Of a stretch of 64,000 nt of DNA, positions 26,801 through 33,706 are shown in pieces. How positions within the stretch are numbered: position 1 is the first letter of the stretch; every line of letters begins with the position of its first letter. The position numbers were made by a program, and so were the translations under genes. Under the pieces are notes generated by a model. The model did no database searches. It had not been told where the DNA came from and worked only from the letters and a program-made list of their open reading frames with translations. Source of the DNA: Prevotella communis. Its GTDB lineage: Bacteria > Bacteroidota > Bacteroidia > Bacteroidales > Bacteroidaceae. Location: NCBI RefSeq assembly GCF_022024115.1, contig NZ_CP091792.1, forward strand, positions 1,612,001 through 1,676,000. The letters run 5' to 3'.

Positions 26801-27004
26801 TTAGTATTTCATATCATGTTTATAACACCACAATTCACCATCATATCCATGTTGAATAGACAATTTCTTTCCAGCCAACTTTGCCATGATTTGAAGATGC
26901 CTTGCTTCTTCCTTAGAGAGGAATACGACATTTTCGTCACTAATCCATTCACCATTGTCATTGCGAACTAGATGCCACTTTCTTTCTTCATCCTTGGTTT
27001 CCAT
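26801..27004 (-). CDS. Small unknown protein in nuclease operon
   Basis: A 67-residue charged protein (METKDEERKWHLVRNDN...). It has an EEARHLQIMAKLAGKKL helix and a short C-terminal strand, and no known family. Its start overlaps the stop of the upstream gene by one base (TAATG) and the next gene starts 16 bp later, so it is embedded in the operon. Confidence 0.55.
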   Translation of the reverse strand: METKDEERKWHLVRNDNGEWISDENVVFLSKEEARHLQIMAKLAGKKLSIQHGYDGELWCYKHDMKY

Positions 27005-27525
27005 TAGGCATATTCAAATTTGGGTACGTCTATTATTACATCTTCTGTCTCATCCCCATCATCCATTGTTGGCACAGCCAAGCGAACTTCATTGTCTCGC
27101 ATGGTGTCGTCAACAAGCAGGGTCAGAGGATAGATGTCGCTATTTTCATCCAAGATAGGATAGCCATATTCATCAAACTCAGTCATAAAGGCTGAGTCAA
27201 TGCCATAGACATAAATGCTGGGACTATACTTTTCCATCTCATGATTAACGAAAGGGTCTTGTACCGCATCAAATGATTTGCCCTGAGTCAAATCCATTCC
27301 GTATGTCAAGAAAGGTGCCGCATCATTCGACTTAGCCAAAAGTGCCATCGTTCGAGAGTTGGCATATAGGTTGAGTGCATATTCCGTACTATATGTATCA
27401 TGGAAATCATATTCGAACTCTTTTATCACATCACGAAAAGACTTGCCATCACTTTTCCTCCTACCTCTTTTGTCGTAGTCGGCAGAGTCGAAGTAATAGG
27501 TCTTATAGAGTTCCTTCTCCATCAT
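27004..27525 (-). CDS. Acidic protein of unknown function
   Basis: A 173-residue acidic protein. The first 50 residues are basic/polar (SADYDKRGRRKSDGKSFRDVIKEF). The rest is rich in Asp and Glu (DEFDEYGYPILDENSDIY is similar in style) and ends VPKFEYA. No motif was recognised. It is the first gene after a TATCTTTG promoter element on the minus strand, and heads the phosphoesterase/nuclease operon. A DNA mimic or immunity-type role is conceivable because of its acidity, but is not shown. Confidence 0.6.
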   Translation of the reverse strand: MMEKELYKTYYFDSADYDKRGRRKSDGKSFRDVIKEFEYDFHDTYSTEYALNLYANSRTMALLAKSNDAAPFLTYGMDLTQGKSFDAVQDPFVNHEMEKYSPSIYVYGIDSAFMTEFDEYGYPILDENSDIYPLTLLVDDTMRDNEVRLAVPTMDDGDETEDVIIDVPKFEYA

Positions 27526-27543
27526 ACTTGCGTAAATTTGCTA

Positions 27544-27551
27544 CAAAGATA
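27544..27551 (-). promoter_or_regulatory. -7 element of leftward nuclease operon
   Basis: Reads TATCTTTG on the minus strand, 19 bp before the ATG at 27525. It fits TAnnTTTG. It suggests that the five genes 27525-23469 can be transcribed apart from the genes farther upstream. Confidence 0.65.
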
Positions 27552-27593
27552 GGAATTATTTATGATATAATCAAGTTTCCTCATAAAAACTTG

Positions 27594-27818
27594 TTAATCA
27601 TCTTGTATTTCTCTTCTAATCTCTTCCCGAATTTCCTCTTTTGCTTTTTGTCTTACGATGCCAGCAACTCTTGTACGTCCATGTTTGTCTGGCTTATGAG
27701 ACCATACGCAGCTATGTCGCTGAACCCATTCAAGTTTAAATGATGGACATCTGCAAGAGATGTATTTTGATGGATGGTTTTGGGGCGAGTAGTCCTTACG
27801 ACATTTTTTCTTATTCAT
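27594..27818 (-). CDS. Small basic Cys-containing protein
   Basis: A 74-residue protein from the ATG at 27816-27818, 14 bp after the DnaE-fingers-like gene. It is basic, with Cys in KKCRKDYS, SCRCPSF and HSCVWSHK, which could form a small zinc site, and a C-terminal charged helix (RQKAKEEIREEIRREI). A longer version starting at 27968 would overlap the upstream gene and is rejected. The function is unknown. Confidence 0.5.
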   Translation of the reverse strand: MNKKKCRKDYSPQNHPSKYISCRCPSFKLEWVQRHSCVWSHKPDKHGRTRVAGIVRQKAKEEIREEIRREIQDD

Positions 27819-27832
27819 TGCATTTTTATTTG

Positions 27833-28426
27833 TTATGATTCTGTCTCTTTGCAAAGCGTTTCGTATAGTTTCATAAACTCGTCGTGCAAATGCACTTTGA
27901 TGTATGCTAATCGGTATACAAGCTTTGCGCGACGCTCTATATAGTCTCGATTGACCAACCATTTCCAATGCTTCTGAAGATCTTCTTTAATAAATCCCGC
28001 TTGTGGCTCAAGTTCCGTTCTTCCTTCTTCCAATAGCTTGTCAAGACGGCTTGTGATTTCGTCAGCCTGTTGTTTGTAGATAACGATACCATTGGTTTCT
28101 CGCAATACTTCGTCAACTTCTGGTATTCCGTAATAGTCACCGTCGCTTCTTATTTCACGATTCTTTAGATACTTGTATATCAAGTCGTTCGTAAGAGGGT
28201 GAGAGAAGGCACAGGCAGCAGTTAGTTGTTGAAGGTTTGAAGGCTTCAGTTGGCATAAGTCAAACTGATTAAAAGCACCCTCCAAAAAGAAAATTCCATC
28301 AGTGTCACCACGTTGGAGCAGTTGATAGGTGGCTTTGTCCTCGTAGTTGAAATCACATTTCTTTAATGCTGCATCTACTCCTGCTATAAGAAGCAGAGCC
28401 TTTTCTTCTGTCATTCTTTCTTTCAT
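27833..28426 (-). CDS. Stand-alone DnaE fingers-domain-like protein
   Basis: A 197-residue protein that aligns by eye with the fingers region of the DNA polymerase III alpha subunit. TYQLLQRGDTDGIFFLEG corresponds to the DnaE LLQ..T.avFQLES segment. LKPSNLQQLTAACAFSHPL corresponds to the L.P..fed.iA..AL.RPGp segment. ETNGIVIYKQQADEI corresponds to pTYGIilYQEQvm.i. LVYRLAYIKVHLHDEFM corresponds to the YqtlwLKahyPaEFM end. The PHP, palm (with its catalytic Asp residues) and clamp-binding parts are absent, so it cannot polymerise. The intact frame suggests a dedicated protein, not a decaying fragment. It could be a decoy or regulator of the replicative polymerase. Confidence 0.7.
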   Translation of the reverse strand: MKERMTEEKALLLIAGVDAALKKCDFNYEDKATYQLLQRGDTDGIFFLEGAFNQFDLCQLKPSNLQQLTAACAFSHPLTNDLIYKYLKNREIRSDGDYYGIPEVDEVLRETNGIVIYKQQADEITSRLDKLLEEGRTELEPQAGFIKEDLQKHWKWLVNRDYIERRAKLVYRLAYIKVHLHDEFMKLYETLCKETES

Positions 28427-28462
28427 ACGTCGTAGTATTTATTTTGCGAAACCGCAGGGAGT

Positions 28463-28897
28463 TTAGACTCCCGGCAGTTCCTTTTTGATTAGTCTTCTGA
28501 ATTCTTTCTGTTGGCTCATGATGAGGGCGATTCTCAGTCGGTGGCGCAGTCGGTGATTCAGTTCGTAGTACCATCCGTGGCTGCTGGCGAAGCATTCGGC
28601 GACGTTGCGCTCCAGAAATTCAAGATTCTCTTTTGAGAGGTGCTCGTTGAGCCGCATGCCCATCAGCAGGTAGTATTCCGTGTGGCCTCCGATTTGCGGG
28701 TACTCATGGAGCCAGGCCGAAAAGAGTCGCAGGAATTCTTGGTCGCTTTCGCCCTCCTGCTTGAACTCATAGGCGGCGCACAGCGAGCCAGGCGCCGTCA
28801 GGTAGTTCATCGTGTCATCACTCAGGATCTTGTGTCCTCTTACTTTCAGGCTGTCCAGATACAGCCTCATGGGTTGTTCAATCTTTCTCGTTAGCAT
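28463..28897 (-). CDS. Protein of unknown function heading the gene train
   Basis: A 144-residue, mostly helical protein with no recognised motif. There is a basic C-terminus (RLRHRLRIALIMSQQKEFRRLIKKE) and an aromatic centre (ASSHGWYYELNHRL). It is 36 bp upstream of the DnaE-fingers-like gene on the same strand. The 14-bp dyad copy 2 lies 37 bp before its ATG, which suggests that it is the first gene of a regulated unit. Confidence 0.6.
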   Translation of the reverse strand: MLTRKIEQPMRLYLDSLKVRGHKILSDDTMNYLTAPGSLCAAYEFKQEGESDQEFLRLFSAWLHEYPQIGGHTEYYLLMGMRLNEHLSKENLEFLERNVAECFASSHGWYYELNHRLRHRLRIALIMSQQKEFRRLIKKELPGV

Positions 28898-28933
28898 AAT
28901 TCACTATACGATTCCGAAATTTTTACACCGAAT

Positions 28934-28947
28934 TGTGTTCGGACACA
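28934..28947. promoter_or_regulatory. 14-bp dyad, copy 2
   Basis: TGTGTTCGGACACA, the exact reverse complement of 23151-23164, located just upstream of the leftward gene at 28897. The match extends to 15 bp with one more T. Probable operator. Confidence 0.55.
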
Positions 28948-29054
28948 AAGGATTTAATAAACAAATATTAACTTAAAACCAATAGATTTAAGGAATATTT
29001 ATAATAAATATGACACTAAGTCTACTAAACTTAGTGCCACATAAAAATTCTGTC

Positions 29055-29303
29055 TCACTTCCTCAACAGCTTGACGTACCACTCTTCATCAGGATGGAAT
29101 CCGAAGAAGGCTTTTCCATCACCACCTAAATCCCAAGAACTCATAACCTCCAAGGACTTTAAGGGAAGAAGATGATGCTTTCCTTGATGTAATAACACAT
29201 TCGCCCTACGGCGAAACTTTCGGCTACTCGCCTGCTTTCCTTTCTTTTGCGACTTGCAGCAACACCATGTGCTGCCCGGCATTCGCTTTCTACTTCTGCT
29301 CAT
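29055..29303 (-). CDS. Small MSRSRK-type conserved protein
   Basis: An 82-residue basic protein starting at the ATG in 29301-29303 (MSRSRKRMPG; an in-frame ATG nine codons earlier is possible). The pattern is a MSRSRK start, a basic middle with RKFRRRANV, and a (D)LGGDGKAFFGF ... LLRK end. It matches a small uncharacterised protein type that I recall as frequent in Bacteroidetes mobile regions. The Cys-Cys-Cys cluster is unusual. The function is unknown. Confidence 0.5.
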   Translation of the reverse strand: MSRSRKRMPGSTWCCCKSQKKGKQASSRKFRRRANVLLHQGKHHLLPLKSLEVMSSWDLGGDGKAFFGFHPDEEWYVKLLRK

Positions 29304-29426
29304 TGTCTCGTAAATGTTATGAGGCGACATGGATTATTGTCTCATGTCGTCTCGGTTAAACATTACGAGGCTGTTAATTTCTGAATGTTCATAATCGTAT
29401 TTCTTTCCCTTTAGGTTTCCTCTTGT

Positions 29427-29789
29427 TTAATATCCCAACATAGCTGCTGGCGTTATTCCTAAAGTGACACAGAGCAGACGGGCAATTTTCAGCGTAGGCT
29501 CTGCCCTTCCTGAGACGTAGTCGCTTATGCGTGAAGGACTAACCCCAATCTCTGTAGCCAACTGCTTCTGACTCATATTCTTCTCGTCCAACGAAAGCTG
29601 TATCAACTGGGCTACGGTAGGTTTGCCTATGGGATAGTGTTCCTTCTCATAGTCAATGACAACATCCGACATCATTGTCAACTCCACAGCATTGCGGTCG
29701 TTGGCAGGTGTATTGTCATCCACCATTGGCAACAATTCCTCAATTCGTGCCAATGCGAATTCATATTGCTCTTTCGTAATCTTTGCCAT
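29427..29789 (-). CDS. higA: HigA-type antitoxin
   Basis: A 120-residue antitoxin with an XRE-type HTH in the C-terminal half (MSQKQLATEIGVSPSRISDYVSGRAEPTLKIARLL). The N-terminal part is the linker typical of HigA proteins that follow their toxin. The start is the ATG at 29787-29789, because a strong GGAGGT lies 6 bases before it; a longer start at 29822 would overlap the toxin gene. It neutralises HigB and should repress the shared promoter. Confidence 0.85.
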   Translation of the reverse strand: MAKITKEQYEFALARIEELLPMVDDNTPANDRNAVELTMMSDVVIDYEKEHYPIGKPTVAQLIQLSLDEKNMSQKQLATEIGVSPSRISDYVSGRAEPTLKIARLLCVTLGITPAAMLGY

Positions 29790-29795
29790 ATCTGT

Positions 29796-29801
29796 ACCTC
29801 C
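29796..29801 (-). promoter_or_regulatory. Strong Shine-Dalgarno site fixing the higA start
   Basis: Reads GGAGGT on the minus strand, 6 bases before the ATG at 29789. Such a strong site is uncommon in this genome and would favour antitoxin over toxin synthesis. Confidence 0.7.
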
Positions 29802-29805
29802 TATA

Positions 29806-30105
29806 TTATATCGTTGAAACATCTATCTTATCATATTCACTGTGAGTACCCACAAATCGGATGAAAATATGCCCGATTGTGAACTTTACGACCACAACAA
29901 GCCGATATTTGTTGCCCCTAATGTCAAAGACATAATGTTGATTCCCGACGGAGTCTGTTGTGGGGAAGTCTGCTTTTATATCCGACAGGTTCTTCCATTC
30001 TGCCTTTTCTGCGATATCATACCATCGTTCAAGTGCAGCCTGAGCGTCTCCATGTCCTTCTGAACTATAGAACTCAACTAATCGTCTATGTGATACTATC
30101 CTCAT
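29806..30105 (-). CDS. higB: HigB-family mRNA interferase toxin
   Basis: A 99-residue protein of the HigB toxin family: MRIVSHRRLVEFYSSEG, ALERWYDIAEKAEWKNLSDIKADFP, DSVGNQHYVFDIRGNKYRLV and FIRFVGTHSEYDKID. The final THxEYD(K)ID segment is characteristic and contains catalytic-region residues. HigB cleaves mRNA at the ribosome. The toxin-first order with antitoxin downstream is the usual higBA layout. A TAAATTTG promoter element ends only 8 bp before its ATG, so the transcript is nearly leaderless. Confidence 0.88.
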   Translation of the reverse strand: MRIVSHRRLVEFYSSEGHGDAQAALERWYDIAEKAEWKNLSDIKADFPTTDSVGNQHYVFDIRGNKYRLVVVVKFTIGHIFIRFVGTHSEYDKIDVSTI

Positions 30106-30113
30106 ATTGGGTG

Positions 30114-30121
30114 CAAATTTA
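30114..30121 (-). promoter_or_regulatory. -7 element of higBA
   Basis: Reads TAAATTTG on the minus strand, 8 bp before the higB ATG. Confidence 0.6.
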
Positions 30122-30192
30122 CGAAATAGTTTTGAAATTCAAAAGAATATCGCTATTTTTTTCTGATTTTTAAGATTTTTCTTTCGATTTTC

Positions 30193-30223
30193 TTTGTTAT
30201 CTTGTGATTATTGATTATCTTTG
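30193..30223 (+). promoter_or_regulatory. Promoter without a following gene
   Basis: TTTG (30193-30196), 19 bp, then TATCTTTG (30216-30223): a full match to the consensus. No open frame of note follows before the fic promoter at 30606. The sequence just downstream has hairpins CTCTTC/GAAGAG (near 30255) and AAAGTGC/GCACTTT (30356-30380). It may drive a small RNA. Confidence 0.55.
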
Positions 30224-30428
30224 CAGCGCAATAGTACAGAACAGATGATGATACTCTTCTGAGCGAAGAGCGAGTTTGTGGAAGACCTCTCAATGAACTA
30301 AAGGAAAAAAATCTCGATTTTCTATTTCCTGAAATTCATTTGTACGGTTTAACTCTTAAAGTGCAGAATATCAGCACTTTGTAGATGCTGCGTGGCAAAA
30401 TGGAGATGGTTACGCATTTTTCTCGTCA

Positions 30429-30471
30429 ATCATTTTTGCCGCAAACGCATGTTTCCTCATCGAAAAGTGCC
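30429..30471 (+). repeat. Direct repeat flanking fic, left copy
   Basis: Matches 31547-31589 at about 37 of 43 positions (shared words ACGCATG and TCATCGAAAAGTG). It lies about 200 bp before fic. Confidence 0.65.
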
Positions 30472-30605
30472 TTTTTTTAATTGTCACAACTGTCACTGTC
30501 ACGCACTCCGTCATTTCTCATTTTTTACATTATCTCATTTTTACATTTTCCCATACTAAGCCATTTATTTTCGATGTATTCCTTTGTCTTTACAAATAAT
30601 ATTTG

Positions 30606-30613
30606 TATCTTTG
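30606..30613 (+). promoter_or_regulatory. -7 element of fic
   Basis: TATCTTTG, 26 bp before the ATG at 30640; fits TAnnTTTG. Confidence 0.65.
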
Positions 30614-30639
30614 CATCACATAAACACTAAAGACCAAGA

Positions 30640-31515
30640 ATGAGTAAGAAGTCTATACGCTTTTTCAACGATAGAGAAGTGCGAGCCGTTTGGGACGAAG
30701 AAAACTCTAAGTGGTGGTTCTCGGCTACTGACATTGTGCGTGCTATCAATGATGAGGAGGACTATAAGAAATGTCGTAACTATTGGAAGTACCTGAAAGG
30801 CAAGTTCTCAAAGGAGGGCATTCAACTGGTTAGTGTCACTAACCACCTCAAATTTGAGGCACCAGATGGCAAACAACGTGCCGCTGATGCGATGGATGCA
30901 GACTGCGTAAAGACATTAGCAAAGCACTATCCTAATAATCGTGCAAGTGCTTTCCTCGACTGGTTTTTATATAGCGACAACACCATTGACGGACAGAGCA
31001 AGAAAAAAGCATATACCCTTGTTGAGAGTGGCCTATTGGAAACGTTGAAACCTGGTACTGTCAAAGCACTACAGCAGATTCATGCTTATCTCTTTGGTGG
31101 CCTCTATGATTTTGCTGGCAAAATCCGCACCAAGACCATTTCTAAAGGTAATACCATTTTCTGTTTGGCTGAGTATCTGCATGATAATTTGAAAACTATA
31201 GAGCAGATGCCAGAGACTACTTTCGATGAGATAGTAGATAAGTATGTGGAGATGAATGTGGCCCATCCTTTTATGGAAGGTAATGGTCGCTCTACACGCA
31301 TTTGGCTTGACTTGATTTTCAAGAAGCAGCTGAAGATGTGTGTGGACTGGAGCAAGATAGATAAGAAAGACTATCTCGATGCTATGATCGCAAGCCAAAT
31401 GGACAGTACAAGAATCCGAGAACTGCTGAAACAGGCTATGACGGACCGTATTGACGATCGCGAAATCTTCATGAAGAGCATCGATTATTCTTACTACTAC
31501 GAACAGGAGGATTAG
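30640..31515 (+). CDS. Fic-domain protein with BRO-N-like N-terminus
   Basis: A 291-residue protein. The first 110 residues (IRFFNDREVRAVWDEENSKW, FSATDIVRAIND) look like the BRO-N/antirepressor-type domain often fused to Fic in Bacteroidetes. The Fic domain has the complete active-site motif HPFMEGNGR at 209-217, with His209 as the catalytic base. The C-terminal SYYYEQ (Ser284, Glu288) fits the S/T-x-x-x-E inhibitory helix of class III Fic proteins, so activity is probably self-restrained. Fic enzymes transfer AMP (or a related group) to Ser, Thr or Tyr of target proteins. No separate antitoxin gene is seen. Confidence 0.88.
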   Translation: MSKKSIRFFNDREVRAVWDEENSKWWFSATDIVRAINDEEDYKKCRNYWKYLKGKFSKEGIQLVSVTNHLKFEAPDGKQRAADAMDADCVKTLAKHYPNNRASAFLDWFLYSDNTIDGQSKKKAYTLVESGLLETLKPGTVKALQQIHAYLFGGLYDFAGKIRTKTISKGNTIFCLAEYLHDNLKTIEQMPETTFDEIVDKYVEMNVAHPFMEGNGRSTRIWLDLIFKKQLKMCVDWSKIDKKDYLDAMIASQMDSTRIRELLKQAMTDRIDDREIFMKSIDYSYYYEQED

Positions 31516-31546
31516 AGATGGCAGGCCAATCCCCTATCATCCTCAC

Positions 31547-31589
31547 TCATTTTTACTGCGAACGCATGCTTCTTCATCGAAAAGTGTAG
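31547..31589 (+). repeat. Direct repeat flanking fic, right copy
   Basis: Partner of 30429-30471; it lies 31 bp after the fic stop. Two TTTGTGCCTTTTAG words follow at about 31603 and 31633. Confidence 0.65.
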
Positions 31590-31732
31590 TTTTTGCCTGG
31601 TTTTTGTGCCTTTTAGGGCGGAAAACTGAGATGATTTGTGCCTTTTAGAGGTTAGGCATCTCGGGAGCCTTGTTTGTTGTTATGTCGTATCTTGTTGATT
31701 ATAAGCTTTTTAGATAAGACTATTTCTTGTTT

Positions 31733-31884
31733 TCAATATCAATATCAATAATATCAGTTTGTTTTTTGGGGTGTGCCTTTCTTGTATTATATATATAACT
31801 ATCTATATATTAATAAGTTATATAATAATTACGGCAAGTGTAGACCCTTGTTTTTTAATTGATATAACTGATATTGATATTGGC
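31733..31884. repeat. AT-rich long inverted repeat
   Basis: CAATATCAATATC...ATATCAGTT (31733-31759) pairs with AACTGATATTGATATTG (31866-31882). The inner segment (TATATATATAACT against AGTTATATAATA) also pairs, giving one large AT-rich hairpin. No gene is apparent. Confidence 0.55.
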
Positions 31885-31931
31885 TTAGTCATTTTTTCTC
31901 TAAAATGGAAACCAGATTGCATTTTTTTTAC

Positions 31932-31939
31932 TATCTTTG
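31932..31939 (+). promoter_or_regulatory. -7 element for structured leader and hsdMSR
   Basis: TATCTTTG. The transcript would start at about 31946, leaving a 300-nt leader before hsdM. Confidence 0.65.
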
Positions 31940-31945
31940 CAAGCA

Positions 31946-32220
31946 AGTATCGGCGCGAAGCCTCAGAGGAGGTGCCGGTATGATTTTTGAGGGTAAAAAT
32001 ATATTAGCGTTAGTGCTATATTCGGTGATGTCCCTGAACCTAGGAAATTCATAAGACGATTCACGAAACGAGTAAGTACCTGCGTCTACGCGATAGCGTG
32101 GGCTGGGCTTATCTTCGTGAATGGGTTTTCCTAGGACCTTGGGGCATCGATAAGAGCGGTTCACGCTTTTATTGTGTCCTGAGGTTCTATGTTGAGAACC
32201 CATTATCATTCGAATGATAG
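31946..32220 (+). ncRNA. Candidate structured RNA / long leader before hsdM
   Basis: A transcript from the promoter at 31932 would fold strongly. A first hairpin pairs ATCGGC with GCCGGT around CCTC/GAGG (31950-31980). A long stem joins GATGtCCC (32027-32034) to GGGGCATC (32141-32148), CCTAGGAAA (32039-32047) to TTTCCTAGG (32127-32135), and ATTCACGAA (32059-32067) to TTCGTGAAT (32114-32122). A GGTTCT/AGAACC hairpin lies at 32183-32200, and a perfect 14-bp palindrome ATCATTCGAATGAT at 32205-32218. The long broken helix recalls 6S RNA in shape, but length and context differ. It could instead control the RM genes. Confidence 0.55.
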
Positions 32221-32248
32221 TTCTTTCGCCCTAAAACTATCGTTATAA

Positions 32249-33706
32249 ATGAAATACGACAATACTTTTAAAGCTATAGACCAGATCCTGTGGAAAGAAC
32301 CGGGATGTGGTAGTGAGTTGGATTATCTGGAGCAGAAATCATGGATGCTGTTCCTGAAATACCTCGACGACCTTGAAACGGAGCGCGAGGAGGAAGCAGA
32401 ACTTGATGGCAAGACTTACAAGCGACTGGTTTCTGGCTTCTATCGTTGGAGCCAGTGGGCAACACCTAAGAAGCGCGACCCGCAGACGGGCAAGATGGTG
32501 CTCGATACTGTCAACGCAATGAGTGGCGACGACCTGGTGGAGTTCGTTGACCAGAAGCTCTTCCCATACCTGAAAGGATTTCAGAGTTCAGCCACTCAGA
32601 CGGACAGCCTTGAATACAAGATAGGCGAAATCTTCGGAGAGTTGCACAACAAGATTCGCTCTGGATTCAACATGCGCGAGATTATCAATATGATTGATGA
32701 ACTCCATTTTCAGAGTGCTGAGGACAAACACGAGATGACTGTGCTCTATGAAAGCAACATCCAGCGTATGGGTAATGCAGGCCGTAATGGTGGTGAGTAT
32801 TACACGCCTCGTCCCCTGATTCGCAGCATCATCAAAGTGGTAGATCCCCAAATCGGTGAAACGGTTTATGACCCTGCCTGTGGTTCTGCTGGTTTCCTCT
32901 GCGAGGCTTTCCTCTATATGAAGGATAAGATCAAGAGTGTGAAAGACCATGAGATTTTGCAGAAAGAAACCTTTTACGGCAAGGAGAAGAAAGGTCTTCC
33001 GTATATCATTGCAACCATGAATATGATATTTCATGGTGTATCTGCCCCCAACATCACTCATGGCAACACGCTGGCGATGAACCTCAGTCAGATTCAGGAG
33101 AGCGATCGCAAGAATGTCATCTTGGCTAATCCGCCCTTTGGCGGCAACGAGCGTGGCGAGGTGTTGCAGAACTTTGAGATTCGCACCTCCGAGACGGCCT
33201 ATATGTTTATGCAGCACTTTGTCAAGATGCTGAAGGCTGGTGGTCGTGCAGGTATCGTTATCAAGAATACTTTCTTGAGTAATGGCGATGCAAGCGCTAT
33301 CCGCAAGATGCTTTTGGAGAACTGCAACCTTCACACTATTCTCGACCTTCCTTCTGGTGTGTTCACAGGTGCTGGTGTGAAGACTGTTGTTTTGTTCTTC
33401 ACCAAGGGCGAGCCAACGGAGAAGATTTGGTACTATCAGTTAGATAAGCACTTCACCAAGACACAGGCGCTTACTGAGTCTGATATGGAAGAGTTCCTTG
33501 AATTGCAGAAGGCAAAGGCTGAGAGCGAGCATTCGTGGACACTCGATGTTAGCACCCTCGACGATGCTTGTGACCTCAGCGTAAAGAACCCTAATAAGGT
33601 AGAGATTGTTGACGAGCGCACACCCAGCGAGATTGCAGAAACTATCCTTGCCCTCAATAGCGAGAATCAGACTCTTATTAACGAAATATTGGAGATGGTG
33701 AAATGA
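32249..33706 (+). CDS. hsdM: Type I restriction-modification methyltransferase subunit HsdM
   Basis: A 485-residue N6-adenine methyltransferase. It has a helical HsdM N-domain (residues 1-160) and then the SAM-binding catalytic domain. DPACGSAGF (208-216) is motif I, ILANPPFGG (NPPF at 294-297) is motif IV, and the preceding GGEYYTPRPLI is typical. It pairs with HsdS to methylate the host recognition site, protecting DNA from HsdR. The stop overlaps the hsdS start by 4 bp (ATGA). Confidence 0.96.
   Translation: MKYDNTFKAIDQILWKEPGCGSELDYLEQKSWMLFLKYLDDLETEREEEAELDGKTYKRLVSGFYRWSQWATPKKRDPQTGKMVLDTVNAMSGDDLVEFVDQKLFPYLKGFQSSATQTDSLEYKIGEIFGELHNKIRSGFNMREIINMIDELHFQSAEDKHEMTVLYESNIQRMGNAGRNGGEYYTPRPLIRSIIKVVDPQIGETVYDPACGSAGFLCEAFLYMKDKIKSVKDHEILQKETFYGKEKKGLPYIIATMNMIFHGVSAPNITHGNTLAMNLSQIQESDRKNVILANPPFGGNERGEVLQNFEIRTSETAYMFMQHFVKMLKAGGRAGIVIKNTFLSNGDASAIRKMLLENCNLHTILDLPSGVFTGAGVKTVVLFFTKGEPTEKIWYYQLDKHFTKTQALTESDMEEFLELQKAKAESEHSWTLDVSTLDDACDLSVKNPNKVEIVDERTPSEIAETILALNSENQTLINEILEMVK

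Noticed and set aside
27819..27968. Longer version of the small Cys-containing protein
   Set aside because: The added 50 codons lie in another frame over the end of the DnaE-fingers-like gene, which has clear homology.
31759..31983. 74-codon frame after fic
   Set aside because: It runs through the AT-rich hairpin and the hsdM promoter; its composition is not protein-like.
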